The notes under the pieces were generated by a model. It ran no database searches. It was not told the origin of the DNA and was given only the letters and a program-made list of their open reading frames with translations. The translations under genes and the position numbers were made by a program. Positions 34,501 to 46,200 of a DNA stretch of 64,000 bases are shown here, one piece after another; the stretch's first letter is position 1; every line of letters begins with the position of its first letter. The DNA comes from Diplosphaera chodatii (lineage: Eukaryota; Chlorophyta; Trebouxiophyceae; Prasiolales; Stichococcaceae). Where the stretch lies: contig JAALGY010000053.1 of assembly GCA_032358165.1 (NCBI GenBank), forward strand, positions 1,922,001 to 1,986,000, written 5' to 3'.

Positions 34501-36593
34501 TGCGCCTGTTGTTTGATGGTGACATTTACATGGCCTGGATGTGCTCCAACACATGGAGTACTGGAGTTGAATGCTTGCAGAACTGAGGATGTCAACTGGC
34601 GCCTCACCACTGTGCAGAGGCATTGCTGACCATTTACCACTGCCTGTTCACAGCAGCGATGCAGACGGGTGTGCAGTACGCACCTGGTAGGCTGAGCCGA
34701 AGATGCCGCCGCTGCCACTGTCAGGCTGTGCTGGTGCAGTGGGGCTGCTGACACCGCTGCGCGGCGACTTCGGGGGGCTGCTGGGGTCCATACTTCCGAT
34801 GCTGCCAATGCTCATGTGGCCGCGGTCCGAGCGTTTGTGACGCCTGATGGTGTCGCAGACGGACGGGGTTCAGGCTTCACTCATTTTGCAAACCCTCCGA
34901 AACTTGATACAAGATGCGCACACATGCATCACATGTGACGTGCCACCGTCATATCAGCAATCTCGTGCCTGGGGGAGCTGTGGCCGCTGCCTGCACCCTC
35001 GCTGCCAAAGAGGTTGCCCTCTTGCGGCGAGGAGGCAAAGTCCGACTCGTCGATGAAACCCTCCTCAGCAAAGCCTCCGGCCACTGCGCGGGGATCGAAC
35101 CCTGCTGGCCGCCCCCGAGATGGCTGCCTGAGGGTGAGCAAGGTCATACAGTGTATCAATTCCTGAGGATCGTGCTCTGCCAGGCTGCAAGTGCGGGTGG
35201 CACCAGCCATGTGCATACAGGCAAATCACATCACCAAGGCCTTCACTGTTAAGTTCATGGTGTCGAGGAGACTGCCAACCTGACACTTGGCGGAGGTGAC
35301 GCTGGGTGTGCTGGCGGCGGTCTGTCTGCTTCGGCATAGCTGTCAACAACTGCGTGCGTCACAGCAGACACTGATGCAGTTGGCGCCGCGCTGGTGTCCC
35401 AGATGCCTGGCCCAGTCAGGTCGTCCATGCCATCGGAGCCATAGGATGCAGTAGGCTGGTGATGTGGTGCTGCTGCAGGCACAACAGTGCAGAGCCCAGT
35501 GAGCACTTGCACAGAGCTGCTAGCTAAGCTCACACCCAGATACTCGAGCAGGGATACATGTCGCGGGTGATGATAGTCGTCAAAATTCCCATGCCAGCCA
35601 GGCACTTGACGCGCACATTGTCAAGAAGGAAACACATTCTGCGCAGGCACCCTTATCAGCCCTTCTTTGCCGCGCATGTACCTGGACTGCCGACAGATGA
35701 GCCGCCGAACACGTCGTCAGCCCTGGCGTGCGGCTGCGGCTGCGGCTGCGGCGGCGTCGCTGCCCGGCTGCCAGCTGTGAACTGTTCCAGCAAGTCGTCC
35801 GCGATGGCAGCATCGCCGGAGGGTTGCCGTGGCGCTGCGTGCTGCCGTGCCTGCGGCGGCGGTTCGCCCCACAAGCTGAACGGGTCGTCCGGTGATGGCT
35901 GTGCTGCCGGGGCGCCCGCCGAGGTCGCAGCAGACCCCGCTGATGCTGTGTGCTGCGCCTTTGGCACGCCGCTGAATGGATCGTCGCTGACTGCACGTGG
36001 TCATCACAAACATGAGCATCGCATCATACTGCAGATTCGATAGGATCTTACTGATGGCGGTTGCTATCATGTAGGCGCCGCACCAGGCTGTAGCTGCGGC
36101 GCCCTTTCGGTGACAAGCTCCTGTGCTGAGGAACCCCTGAAGCAGGCAGCTTTGACTCAGGAAGACAGATGCAGACCTGTACATGTAGTGTGCCTTGCAG
36201 CGTGACACCCTCATGGACCCAGCAAGGTGCTGACCACTCACATCCGGGTTGACTCGAGTACCTGGACGCCATCGGTCGGTGCTGCGGAGCCTTGTCACCA
36301 AGGCTCAGCTCCGCAAAGGGGTCCAGCTGGTACGTGGACTGCCCGCTGGCAGCGGCCGGCCGCTTTGCCGCAGGCGTGCTCGACCCAAACGTACCCGTTG
36401 TATGTCCACCTAGTCCCTCAAGCTGTGAGCCCAAGTTGTGCTGGCCTGAAGCAGATGCCGCAGCAGATCCTGGCGGCTGGCGCTGCGATGTGGTCACCTT
36501 TGTGCTGTCCAGCATCGTCTTCATTGGCTTCGGACCAAGCGAGAATACATCGCCCAGGTCGATCCCCGCAGGATCGCGTCGCAGCCGGTCCAT
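31533..36593 (-). CDS. auxilin-like J-domain protein with DPF motifs (clathrin uncoating)
   Basis: Recruits Hsc70 to clathrin coats to drive uncoating. Fifteen exons on the minus strand (36299-36593, 36052-36136, 35682-35986, 35280-35472, 34933-35127, 34684-34843, 34402-34505, 34116-34247, 33803-33919, 33434-33680, 33039-33245, 32567-32884, 32244-32378, 31912-32067, 31533-31658) sum to 925 codons. The C-terminal J domain is clear: DAWSKGKQDNIRALLSTLHT, VLWADSGWKTPGLTDLVEAN, then KRCYMKANLLVHPDKVKQKG with the HPD motif that stimulates Hsp70 ATPase, ending FDILKVAW. A charged helix (REKRLAAKQAAIDTARQEMQ) precedes it. The N-terminal half is disordered and rich in adaptor motifs: LDPFAELSLG, DDPFSGVP, DDPFSLWG (DPF/DPW-type AP-2 ear ligands) and DDLLEQF (clathrin-box-like). 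The joins near 34.84-34.93 and 35.13-35.28 kb use weaker donors, so two adjacent genes cannot be excluded. Confidence 0.83.
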
Positions 36594-36844
36594 CGCGGAC
36601 AGAAGCCGCAGCAACTACTTGCACAGCGCTGCAAGGTGCCGCTGGCACCAGTGTGCGAGCGCTGCACATAAGCAGTGTTGAGCAGGGCACCATGACAGCA
36701 GGAAGCCGCTAAACTGCTTCCTGTCGTGCACTGGCGCAAGGCGTGTTGCGCCATTCAGCCGCGACCTGCAAATTGCCCAGAAAAGGTCTCGTTGTGGCTC
36801 GCGTTCCACTGCATCAGACTGGTCGCAGCTGCGCATCCCGGCCC
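36594..36844. promoter_or_regulatory. short divergent promoter (auxilin / DUS1)
   Basis: Only about 250 bp separate the divergent auxilin-like and DUS1 start codons, so both core promoters and 5' UTRs must fit here. No TATA box is evident. Confidence 0.5.
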
Positions 36845-39551
36845 ATGTCACTGAGGCTGCTGGGCACACCTTGCCGCCTGCGCGCGGTCGAAGCCTGTTC
36901 AGCGGCTGTGGCTGCACGGTCTCCCTTTGCACCGCGTCAGCTGCAACGCCGAAGGTCCAGAGCAATGGTAACGATGGCGGCCGCCGAGCTGGGACCACAG
37001 TCCCTGGAGGCGCACCGCCAGCGGTCATGGGAGTTCTTCCGCAGCATCGGCTCTCCTGCCCTGCACGTTGCCCCTATGGTAGACCAGGTGAGGGTCAAGA
37101 ACCATGGAATAGGCAGCAGGACAGCATACAATGGGACTCGCAGCCTGTGCTCGAGAGCTTGGCATGTGAAGGATGGTAGGCGCCCAACGGCTGCATCCGC
37201 TTCCCGCAGTCGGAGCTGGCGTTCCGCATGCTGTGCCGCCAAAACGGCGCCACAGCAGCGTACACGCCGATGCTGCATGCGCGCATCTTCTCGGAGGATG
37301 GAAAGTACAGGGCGGAGCACTTCACCACCTGTGCTGAAGACAGGTGCCCCCCGCCGCCTTACCTTGCAACCTGTAGTGCCCAACTATGGTGAAAAATTCT
37401 GCAGCCTTCCATGTGCACCTGGAGTGCTGCTAAGTCTACCACAGTTTCCTTGAGCCATGCTGATTCAACCTATGCTATGCTGTGTGCTGATGCTGGTCCA
37501 GCCTAGACTCTCCAAGTCCAGGACACGTTGCTCTGCCCACCTGTGGTGCACCATTGGTGCGGCCAACAGTGGCCTGAGCGGCACCGACCTGGAACCCTCT
37601 GTTATGCTCCTGAGGTAGCATCTTGTCTGCAGGCCGCTGTTTGTGCAGTTCTGCGGCAACGATGCTGACACGGTGCTGGCGGCAGCTCGCCATGTGGAGG
37701 ACCGGGTCGACGCGGTGGACCTCAACTTTGGGTGCCCGCAGCGCATCGCACGCCGAGGCCGCTACGGCGCCTTCCTCATGGACGACCTGGAGCTGGTGCG
37801 CTGCACGTGTGAGCACGGCCATGTACACAAGCACCTCATGGGGGTACTGACGACAGTTGATGTGATGACCGTCATGCGGTTCCCACTTGTAAATTCCACA
37901 GTCGGTGGTGTCCGAAAGCTATGTGTACGCTGTGCATGGGGACTGGCAGCACTGGACATGCTGGCCGTCAAGAGGCCGCAGCCTTGTAAGTTACGAAGTA
38001 TGAAACACGGACCTTGGCCTGCTGATCCGAGTGCATGCAATGCAATGTGCAGGTGGAGCGCATGGTGACGGGCATCGCGGCCGGCCTGCGGGTGCCGCTG
38101 ACGGCCAAGATCCGCATCTTCCCCGAGCTGGACCGCACGCTCGCGTACGCCCGCATGCTGGAGCGGTGCGGGGTGCAGTTGCTGGCGGTGCACGGCCGCA
38201 CCCGCGAGCAGAAGGACGCCCGCGCGCACAGGGCGGACTGGGACGCCATCAAGGTGGGGCCCCCCGACTGGCGCAGGTGCAAAGACCCTCGACCGCAAAG
38301 GAGGCATTGAGATAAAGGCCGCATGCATGCAGATGCAGAGGACAGGAGCCAGCCGTCTGTGTGAGATTGAAAGCAGCTGACATCACAGTGCGTGCCGGCA
38401 GGAGTGCTGCCTCGATGGCTTTGCTTCAACAGATACTGCATTGTGTGCTGCAGGCGGTGCGGGAGGCGGTGGGCATCCCAGTGCTGGCGAATGGCAACAT
38501 CCTGAGCCGTGCAGATGCCGACGCCTGCATGGCTTATACTGGCACGCAGGGCGTCCTGTCGGCAGGTGTGGCGACATGCCAGGCAGCAAGCAAGCATGAC
38601 TGGATGTACACACAGAGAGCAGCAACATCGTATGTATAGAGGCTGCTCAGGGGCCCGACAGCTTCCACGCCGATGGCTCCACAAGACCCAGGCTGCTGAG
38701 CACATACATGTGCAACCCTGCAGACCCGCTGCTGGCCAACCCGGCGCTGTTCAGCGGCCTGCCGCCTGCGCAGCAGCCCTGGGGCGGCACGCCCGCCACC
38801 CGCGGCTGCCTGCTGCTGCAGCAGTACCTGGACCTGGTGGACGCGTACCCCACGCACCCGCGCATGGTCCGGGCGCACACCCACAAGCTGCTGGGCGACT
38901 GGCTGCAGGTGGGTTGGTGGACTGAGCGCAGAGTCGGCTGTGCGAGGGTGCATGATCCGACGCTTCCTTTCAAGACTGGATGCTGCCCCTTGTCAACATG
39001 CGTGATCTTTTCTTGCGCTGATCGTGCTGCGACCCTTCGCCCTCAGATCCCCTACTTGTCATCTGCAGGAGCATGTCGATATTAGGGATCAGATTACAAA
39101 GGCGCGCTTCCCCTCGACAGAGGAGCTGCGGCCGCTCGTGGCCGAGATCGCACGACGCATTGTGGCCAATGGCCGTGACGAGCCCGTGCCAAAGCTCAGG
39201 TGCAGGGTGCTTGCATGTGTGTCACACCCCTCTGCACGCTGGTGGCCATGGCTGAGTTCAGCTTGGCATCGTCTGTGTGCTGTCGGTCGGGTTTTGCACT
39301 TGTAGATGACATGAGCCGCGGCTGTGACTGTGTCTATGACGAGCCTGGCACCGATGGTAATGAGTCACATGATCTGCAGCGAGCGTAAGCTGGAGACGCG
39401 CCGCAAAGCAGCAGAGGAGGCGAGGCGCAATGCAGAAGAGGAGCAGCGGCGCGAGGAGATGCTCCTGCAGCAGATTGCCGACCGCGCAGCGCAGCGGCAG
39501 CAGCTGTGTGAGGCTGAGCAGCCTCAGCTTATCAGCGCCAAAGCGTGCTAA
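36845..39551 (+). CDS. DUS1: tRNA-dihydrouridine(16/17) synthase
   Basis: Flavoenzyme that reduces uridine to dihydrouridine at positions 16/17 of the tRNA D-loop, using FMN and NADPH. Eight exons (36845-37087, 37210-37343, 37633-37795, 38053-38253, 38454-38565, 38724-38908, 39069-39199, 39380-39551) give 446 aa. The N terminus ([20 protein letters not shown], many Arg, few acids) suggests organelle targeting, with an alternative start at the MVTMAAAE methionines. TIM-barrel landmarks: [41 protein letters not shown], then [19 protein letters not shown] with the catalytic Cys in GCP. Next come LTAKIRIF (with the Lys typical of DUS), [36 protein letters not shown] and HKLLGDWL. The tail is a charged coiled coil ([20 protein letters not shown]). 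A longer variant of exon 6 starting about 80 nt earlier (acceptor near 38638) is also in phase. Confidence 0.93.
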
Positions 39552-40590
39552 GTAAGATTCGCTGATAAGCGCGAGCATTAGGCTGCGTTCCTGTATGGCT
39601 TTCTTGTGACCGCCACACATGTATACTGAGCAATGAGGATTGAATGGATTGGATAGCCAAGCAGACCCCTGTCCAGCGGCAATGCCCCTCATGCATGTTG
39701 TCTCAACGAGCACAGCACGAAACCGTGACCCTCCACATCGCTTTCCAGTAATCAGCAAGACAGAGCCTGCAGCACAGCGTTCGGTCAAGTAGGCCGTGAT
39801 CATGATTGCCTGCTGCTGGTACACAGCACCCCTGCCAGCTGTTCTGCCTGAAACCTACCGTACAGTCAGCGCCAGCATCCTGCTCTGAGCGCGGCTTCGG
39901 ACCAATGCGGCTATACACCTGAGGCAGTAACAAGAGTGGAGCATCGTGGGGCACTGAGACACCTGATCATCGGCGTGGTGGGTAGGAGGAGCCGCTGTCT
40001 GATCTTTTGCATGCATGGCAGGCACTCGACCAATAGATGCTCGGCGGCACACCCACAACTTGCAACGCGCTGCTTGGCCGCAATATCTAGTTAAGCGTTA
40101 CATGATGAGCTGGAGCATCCGTCTGGGCATGCAGGGTCCGGTGGCTGCTTTGGGGCAATCCCAGCTGGGTACTAGCTATGTCAGTCCCCGCAAGATGACA
40201 TCAACCCTGCACCGTCACTTGTCTACTATTGACACGGCTCACGAAAGGCGGCACAAATCTGCAGCACCATACAGCTCAGTATAACAGCACTTGCGCGCAG
40301 CACCAAGTGAGGCTATAACACTGTGTGCATAGAACCTGCACGTGAGCATGAGCTGGCACGGTACCCGACACTCCTGTTTGCTCAAACCAGCACAGCACAC
40401 TCACTCTGGCTGCACATGACATCTCAGCTGCTGCGTGCAGTGGGTTTATGCGGCAGCAAGGGCAGCACGGCAGCTGACAGACCGCCTGCGGTGTATCATG
40501 GTGCACCGGTGCGTGCCGCCTTGCCGTCCTAAGTTGTATTCTGATCCTGCCATGACATAGACTGACCAAGCAAGCGTGTAAGGTGCCCGC
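39552..40590. other. tandem intergenic region
   Basis: About 1 kb between DUS1 and the small Pro/Gln-rich gene (both plus). I see no coding frame with family resemblance, no tRNA and no repeat of note. Confidence 0.4.
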
Positions 40591-41075
40591 ATGCCTGAGC
40601 TGTGCATTGAATGCCGAGCACCGTTGGCTGCAGGTGATGGCAGGTGTGACCGCATCATGACGGTTGACGATGCTGACCCTAGTGCCGCACCATCAGTTTG
40701 TTTTTCGCAATGGTCCATCATGCAGCATGTACCCTCACTCCCTCAACCGAGTGTGTCTTTCCTGTTGCAGCACCTGTGGCTGCGGTCCCCAGCACACCCA
40801 GCGCAGTGGCCGAAAAACCACCCGCAGCGCAGCCTGTGCCCGCCGGCAGCGCCCCACAGCACACGGCGGCCCCTCCCCAGCAGCAGGCCCCGCCGCAGAT
40901 CGTGTACGTGGAGCGGCCCCAGCAGGTGGTCTACGCCACGCAGCCCCCGCCGCAGGTGGTGTACGTGGAGCAGCCCATGGGGTACAGGCCCTCGCCGGGC
41001 GGCGCCTTCATCAAGGGCGCCATCGTGGGCAGCGCGCTGCGCGGCAGCCGCATGCAGCGCCGCCGGCGCTGCTGA
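40591..41075 (+). CDS. small Pro/Gln-rich protein with VVYVEQP-type repeats
   Basis: Two exons (40591-40633 and 40771-41075) join in phase to 115 aa. The start MPELCIECRAPL carries one CxxC. The centre is Ala/Pro/Gln-rich with a short tandem unit in three versions: IVYVERPQQ, VVYATQPPPQ and VVYVEQPMG. The C-terminal part (SPGGAFIKGAIVGSALRGS) has spaced small residues (Gly/Ala) that could form a glycine-zipper-like helix, ending in a basic MQRRRRC. I do not recognise the family. Strong third-position GC bias and an in-phase intron favour a real gene. The first exon is less certain than the second, because another upstream exon could supply the same phase. Confidence 0.55.
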
Positions 41076-41329
41076 GGCGCTCAAAACCAGTTTGGTCGAA
41101 ACCACCAGGCAGGCCATTAGCACTCGACTGCGACATGGTCAGGTCTTGCATCATGCCAGCTGATCCTATGTCACTGCCCTAAAACATGTGCCGGGTTGCT
41201 GATGTAGCCAACAGAACGCAGCTTCTGCCTGCTCTCACGTTGTTCTGCATCTTGTTCTGTCAGCCGCTAGACCCCGTTCAGGATTCTCAGGGCGCACTGG
41301 CTGTGCCGCCTCTGGCGGTACCATGTAAA

Positions 41330-42492
41330 CTATGACTTCACGCCGCTGCCCTTGCGCCGTGTCACCAGGTCGTGATTGTACACCCGGGCAATGTTGACCT
41401 CAGTCGTCGTCTTGTAGTCTTTGATGAGCTCCAGGTCTTTCTTGCATGTTTCCAGGTTGGTTGCACAGTTTGACACATTGGTCTCCTGCGAAGCAAGTGG
41501 GCATGAAGCAGCAATCAGCATACATGTGTGTCAGCTGCTTCTAGAGTGCAGCCACACCAGCTTGTCATGTGCAGCTCAAAGTACAAGCACCATGCGGTCC
41601 ACGTCGCATATAAGCAGCTGGCGGCACAGCAGCAATGTGGTGGCCTGAAGGGGCAGATGTGCCACTCGGCGGTCACAGGCAGCAGTGCCGGTAAATCAAG
41701 CGGGATGGTAATGTACCAGCAGCTGGATGGCCTCGTCCAGCGGGTACTCCAGCATGACATCGGCGCCCAGCCACAGGTTGGCCCGGGTCGTCGGCTTGAC
41801 CCGCGCCTTGGCGTACACCTGGTTCCCCAGCTCGAAGTTGAACAGCACCTGCGTGAACCACGAGGGCTGCCGTGATGTCGACGGACGCAAGTGTTGCAAC
41901 CTCTTGGTATCATTCTTGCGCGCCCGCGGTCGCAGATCCCCAGGCTCCTGACAATGTCCTGCTCAGATTCTGGACGCAGGAGACCCCATGTGAAACTATC
42001 AGCATTGCGCTTGCCTGCCATGTGTCGCCGAAAGTGATGGCAGTTGGCAGCATCTTGGAGCTCAGATCATGCACTGCAATTCGCAATCGTCAAACCTCGC
42101 TCGAGATCTGCTGCAGGCATGCACCTCCTGCTCGTCCCGATGCCGCTGCTGCAGCATGAGCAGCGCGTCCAGCGTCTTCTGGATCTCCGGCATCTTCCCC
42201 GACAGCCGCGCGCGCCGCTGTATCAGCTGCTGCTCCACCATGCCGTACGTCTGGTAGTGCTCGTTGAGCTCCTGTATCCGTTCGTCTGCCGGCCGCCCTG
42301 CACAGATGCAAGTTTACCTCCGGTAGCTGATCCCGCACATACAGAAAAGCTGAGGCGGGGGTCGTCGTCACCGACATTGGCAGGTGCATGATGCCACTGC
42401 TCACCTGCAAGATCGGCGTCGACGTCTTCTATGACGCGCGCGATGGGCAGCTGCACCTTTTGCGGTGCAGCTGCCGCAGCGGCGTCAGACAT
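41330..42492 (-). CDS. PFD3: prefoldin subunit 3
   Basis: Alpha-type subunit of the hexameric prefoldin co-chaperone, which passes nascent actin and tubulin to the CCT chaperonin in the cytosol. Four exons on the minus strand (42405-42492, 42125-42297, 41717-41848, 41330-41485) give 182 aa, the normal length. The N-terminal helix contains DERIQELNEHYQTYGMVEQQ. The beta-hairpin core reads LGNQVYAKARVKPTTRANLW and LWLGADVMLEYPLDEAIQLL, the most conserved block of the subunit. The C-terminal helix contains KKDLELIKDYKTTTEVNIAR and ends VYNHDLVTRRK. All exon phases agree and the start ATG (42492) gives the short Ala-rich N terminus usual in the family. Confidence 0.94.
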
Positions 42493-43215
42493 GCTGGCGC
42501 TGCCGCAGCCCGACTGCTGCCTGCAGCTCGGCAATGTCAGCAGCTGCAAGCCTCCTCAGATGCACAGCCTTTGCATGGAGATCACGTCAGTCTGTTCATA
42601 TGATCTACTTGCTGGCTGTGAACGGACGCCCAGTGGTCGCTGAGTGTAACAGCAGGACAGCTCTGAGGCTGGCAGCAGTGTCACGAGCCGTGTGAGAATA
42701 GGTGTTGACTGCAAACTTCGTAACACCGTTTTCCCGTCACTGCACATGCGACCGTGTGTGCTCATTTTCGCCTGTGTTGTGCGATCGGTGCAGGGTGGGC
42801 ACCAATGTTTTCGGCAATCACCCACTGCTTACAAGGTCAGTGGGCAGCCAAGCAGGTAGTGCAAGAACTGTCGAGTCCGTGCGCAGTCAGCATCAGGACA
42901 GTGAGGCGACGGCTGACACAGCTAAGGTAGGGGGGCAGGCGGTCCTCCTGCTGCAAGCAAGCTGGCAATCCACCCGTCTTTCCAGCGGTGAGGCAAGGTG
43001 CATGCAGTCATGTGCTAGCAGCCATTCCGATGCCTTTATCGAGATGTCACTGAACTCTACAGATTTTGGTTCTGCACGCTTAGTTTACAGAGGTGACACA
43101 AAAATTCAATACATAGCGGTGACATTGCGGCACACCAATAGCTGTGCAGGGTACACACACTAATGCTCTTAAGCATCGGCTGCGCAGTCGAACAAGCAAT
43201 GACCGCTCAAGCGTG
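42493..43215. other. intergenic (5' of PFD3, 3' of VWA gene)
   Basis: Should hold the PFD3 promoter and the 3' UTR of the VWA gene, both minus strand. Open frames here carry no recognisable domain. Confidence 0.4.
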
Positions 43216-46200
43216 TCAATAGTAGATGTCGCGGCCGCCGACCGCGGTCCAGCTCTGGAACGTGTGCAGGTGCGTGCAGATCTCCTGCATGGCCGGGCTG
43301 CCGCTGTCATCACGACCCACCAGCAGCCCGTGCACCTGTAGCAGCACAATAGGCAGCTGTACTGGAATGCTGCACATGAGCTTCAACGCAAGTCGGACCG
43401 TTGCGACCGTGTTAAGGGTGCTTGCGCCATTCGAGGTATGTTGCATATTGCCATCCGATGCAGTATCCAACCACGCACCTCAAGGCCCCTTTCCTCGTGC
43501 GCATATTTCAGGCGGTTCTTGATGTCCTCGTCGGGCGGGGCAATCTCGCCGTCCGTGACCATCAGTATGTCTGCCTGCAGCACGTTCCCAGAGGTCTGTC
43601 AACAGGTCCATTGTTTCCGCGACCATCGTGCGATGGGAAGCAACGCAGATCCGTACCCCTTGAAGATGACTACTATAGGCAGGGCAGGTCACTCCCCCTA
43701 CCCAACATACCTGCTCCCAGCCCTGGGACTCCAGCCGCTGCAGCGACAGCTCCAGCGGACGGTCGACATCGGTGCCGCCGCCGAAGGAATGGCGCAGGAA
43801 GTCTAGAAGCTTGGACATCGACCGGGCATCGACCGCCAGCTCCAGCTCACTGACCTGCGCAGTGGTGAGCGACCAGCCGTGAAGCAGGGCTGCTGCACCC
43901 CTGCCAGGTTGATGCACCACGCACCATCTGGTTGCAGGATTCGTTCTGCAACCGGCACTTCATGTGTCGAGTGCGCAGCATGGCCAGCATTGCCGGCTGA
44001 AGATTGCGCATGTTGGGCTGCCACCTGTTTCTCCGTTTCACGGCCCAGCAGCTGTACAACGGCGCCGTTCTGCAGTACGTAACCGACTGGCGACTTCATC
44101 CAGTGGTTTGGACAGCAGGAGTGCACCTGGCTGGGGCCGCTGAATGCGTACAGGTAGCACTTGCGGCCGTGTCGGTGCGCGCTGCGCATGCACTCCAGCG
44201 CCGCCGCCTTGGCCACCGTCTCGCGCGACCCCGCCATGGAGCCTGCAGAGCCGCCACAGTGTGCACATGCTGTTTGGCGCCTGTGTGCTGACGGTCGTGA
44301 GCGCTGTTCAGGTCGATCGAGAACAGGAGTCCGACCTGAAGTGTCGAGGCACACGATGATCGGCCCCTGCTCTGCCGCGGGCCGTATCTCAAAGCGGCCA
44401 GTCAGCCGTGATGGCTCATCCTCCAGCCAGCCTGCACAAAATTCACCAGATAGACACTCCCCAGACCAAAGCGGATGTCAGGAAGCTAGATTATCCTGGC
44501 CAAGGTCCACTAGAAGCAGTCGAGCTCACGGCTCGGCTTGTGGGTTTCTGATGCGGATGGGGAGCTGCGATGCAAGATCTGCACACCCACCCACCTGTGC
44601 GCTCATAGCTCATGAGGTTGCGCTCTGCGCGCCGCACCATGTGAAGCCGGTGCGCTGCCTTTGCTGTCCGTGTCTTCTCATCCCCACCCTGAGTCTGTGT
44701 GGGACGACCGACAATGCAAGCTCAAGGATATGGTTGCGACTTGCTGATGCATTTAGTTCATTGCAGCCTGCATGTCGATTGTGCGCTCGTTATACATGCT
44801 GCACGCTGCAGATAGAGGAGGCACAGGGTATTGAAGTCAACCAAGGGGCTGAGGCGCACCTTCTTTCTACCAGCCACCATGAGGTGCGCCTCGAACGGCA
44901 GCATACGTGAAAGGTCACCTGAGCAGAGACATCATGTTGAGTGCAGCGTGATGCACGGATGGCTTATTTCTTGCTGACTGCAGAGATGCCTGCCCAAATC
45001 TTTGCAGTGGGATTCTTGTCCAGCAAAGACAGGACACAACAGCCGGACCACTCACCTGACCGAGCCAGACCACGAGTCTCTTCAGGCTGCAGCGGAGACC
45101 GCACAACACCCCGCATCTTCTTGCTCGCTACCACCTGCTCGAGTGTGAAATTGTTGACTCCCGCTGAGGATGTTTACAAAGCAGTCACCAGGTACTGCCA
45201 AGTCAGAGGACCATGTTCGTGTAGCCGAAAGGTAGTGTGTGGTCATGAAAGCTGACACCGACCCCACGGGAATCAATAGGCACTCTGGACCGAGGAGGTC
45301 TGTGAGTGCAATGGCTCGCCTCCTCGGGCGCCCGGCGCAGGGGCCCCTTGCCGCCGGCCCGCCCCAGCGACCGCACCAGCTCCCGCAGCTCCTTGAGCGA
45401 CTCCAGCTTCTTCCGCAGGTCCTCCACCTCCTGCCAGCCGCTGTCGCGCCAGATGCCCTGGCTCAGGTCGAAGCCCTGCTTGTCCATCATGTCTGCGCCC
45501 ATGGCGCAACGTTGCGTCAGTATATGCGCAGGACCTCAGTTGGCCGTCTGTTCGTGCCGGATGCGTCCACCCATCACCAGCATGCAGCGATGACGCTCAG
45601 CAGCATCCGCAGCAGAGCCTGCTCAGCGCTGCACCGAGGCACTGCACCTTCCAGGTCGTCAAAGGCCTTCATGGCTCGGTCGAGGTTCTCCGCCACCGGC
45701 TGCCAGTCGTCCTTGAACTGCTGCGCCAGCTCCTCGGCCTTCGCCTTCAGCTTCTCAGCAAGCTCTGCCTTCTGCTGCCTGTGGCACAGCGGCATCAGGC
45801 ACCAGCTGCTGCTGCTGACTGAGAGAGCATGTCTCAGCATATGCAACATCATTCCTGTCTGTCCTCCTCACTGATACTGTCAGTGGGCGGACCGTTGTTT
45901 CTGGTGGAGTAAGCAGGTGCGAGCATGCGCACTCTGAGAGCTGCTGCTGCCCCTGCTGCTGCTCCTGCGAGGACAGGCCGACCTGCAGCTCGCCCCGCTG
46001 CTGCCCGCCGCCATCCTGCTGCTGCTGCTCCCCCTGCTCCCCGTTGCCCTCCTGCGGCTGCCCGTCCGCCTGCTCCTCTGTGGGCTCCCCATTCTCGGAT
46101 GCATCCTGCATTCCAGTCCGTGACTCAACAACACACATTGCTCTTTGGCAAGGATCCTAATGACCTGCGGGTGGCGCAGTCACTGAGGAGCGCTTGCAAC

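Noticed and set aside
35085..35105. tRNA T-arm-like sequence (GTTCGATCCCCGC on the minus strand)
   Set aside because: It lies inside a coding exon of the auxilin-like gene (GFDPRAVAGG) and no acceptor stem, D-arm or anticodon arm surrounds it.
35510..35610. ENTH-domain-like stretch (RHVSLLEYL)
   Set aside because: The nearby N- and C-terminal ENTH motifs are missing and the stretch falls in an intron of the phase-consistent auxilin model.
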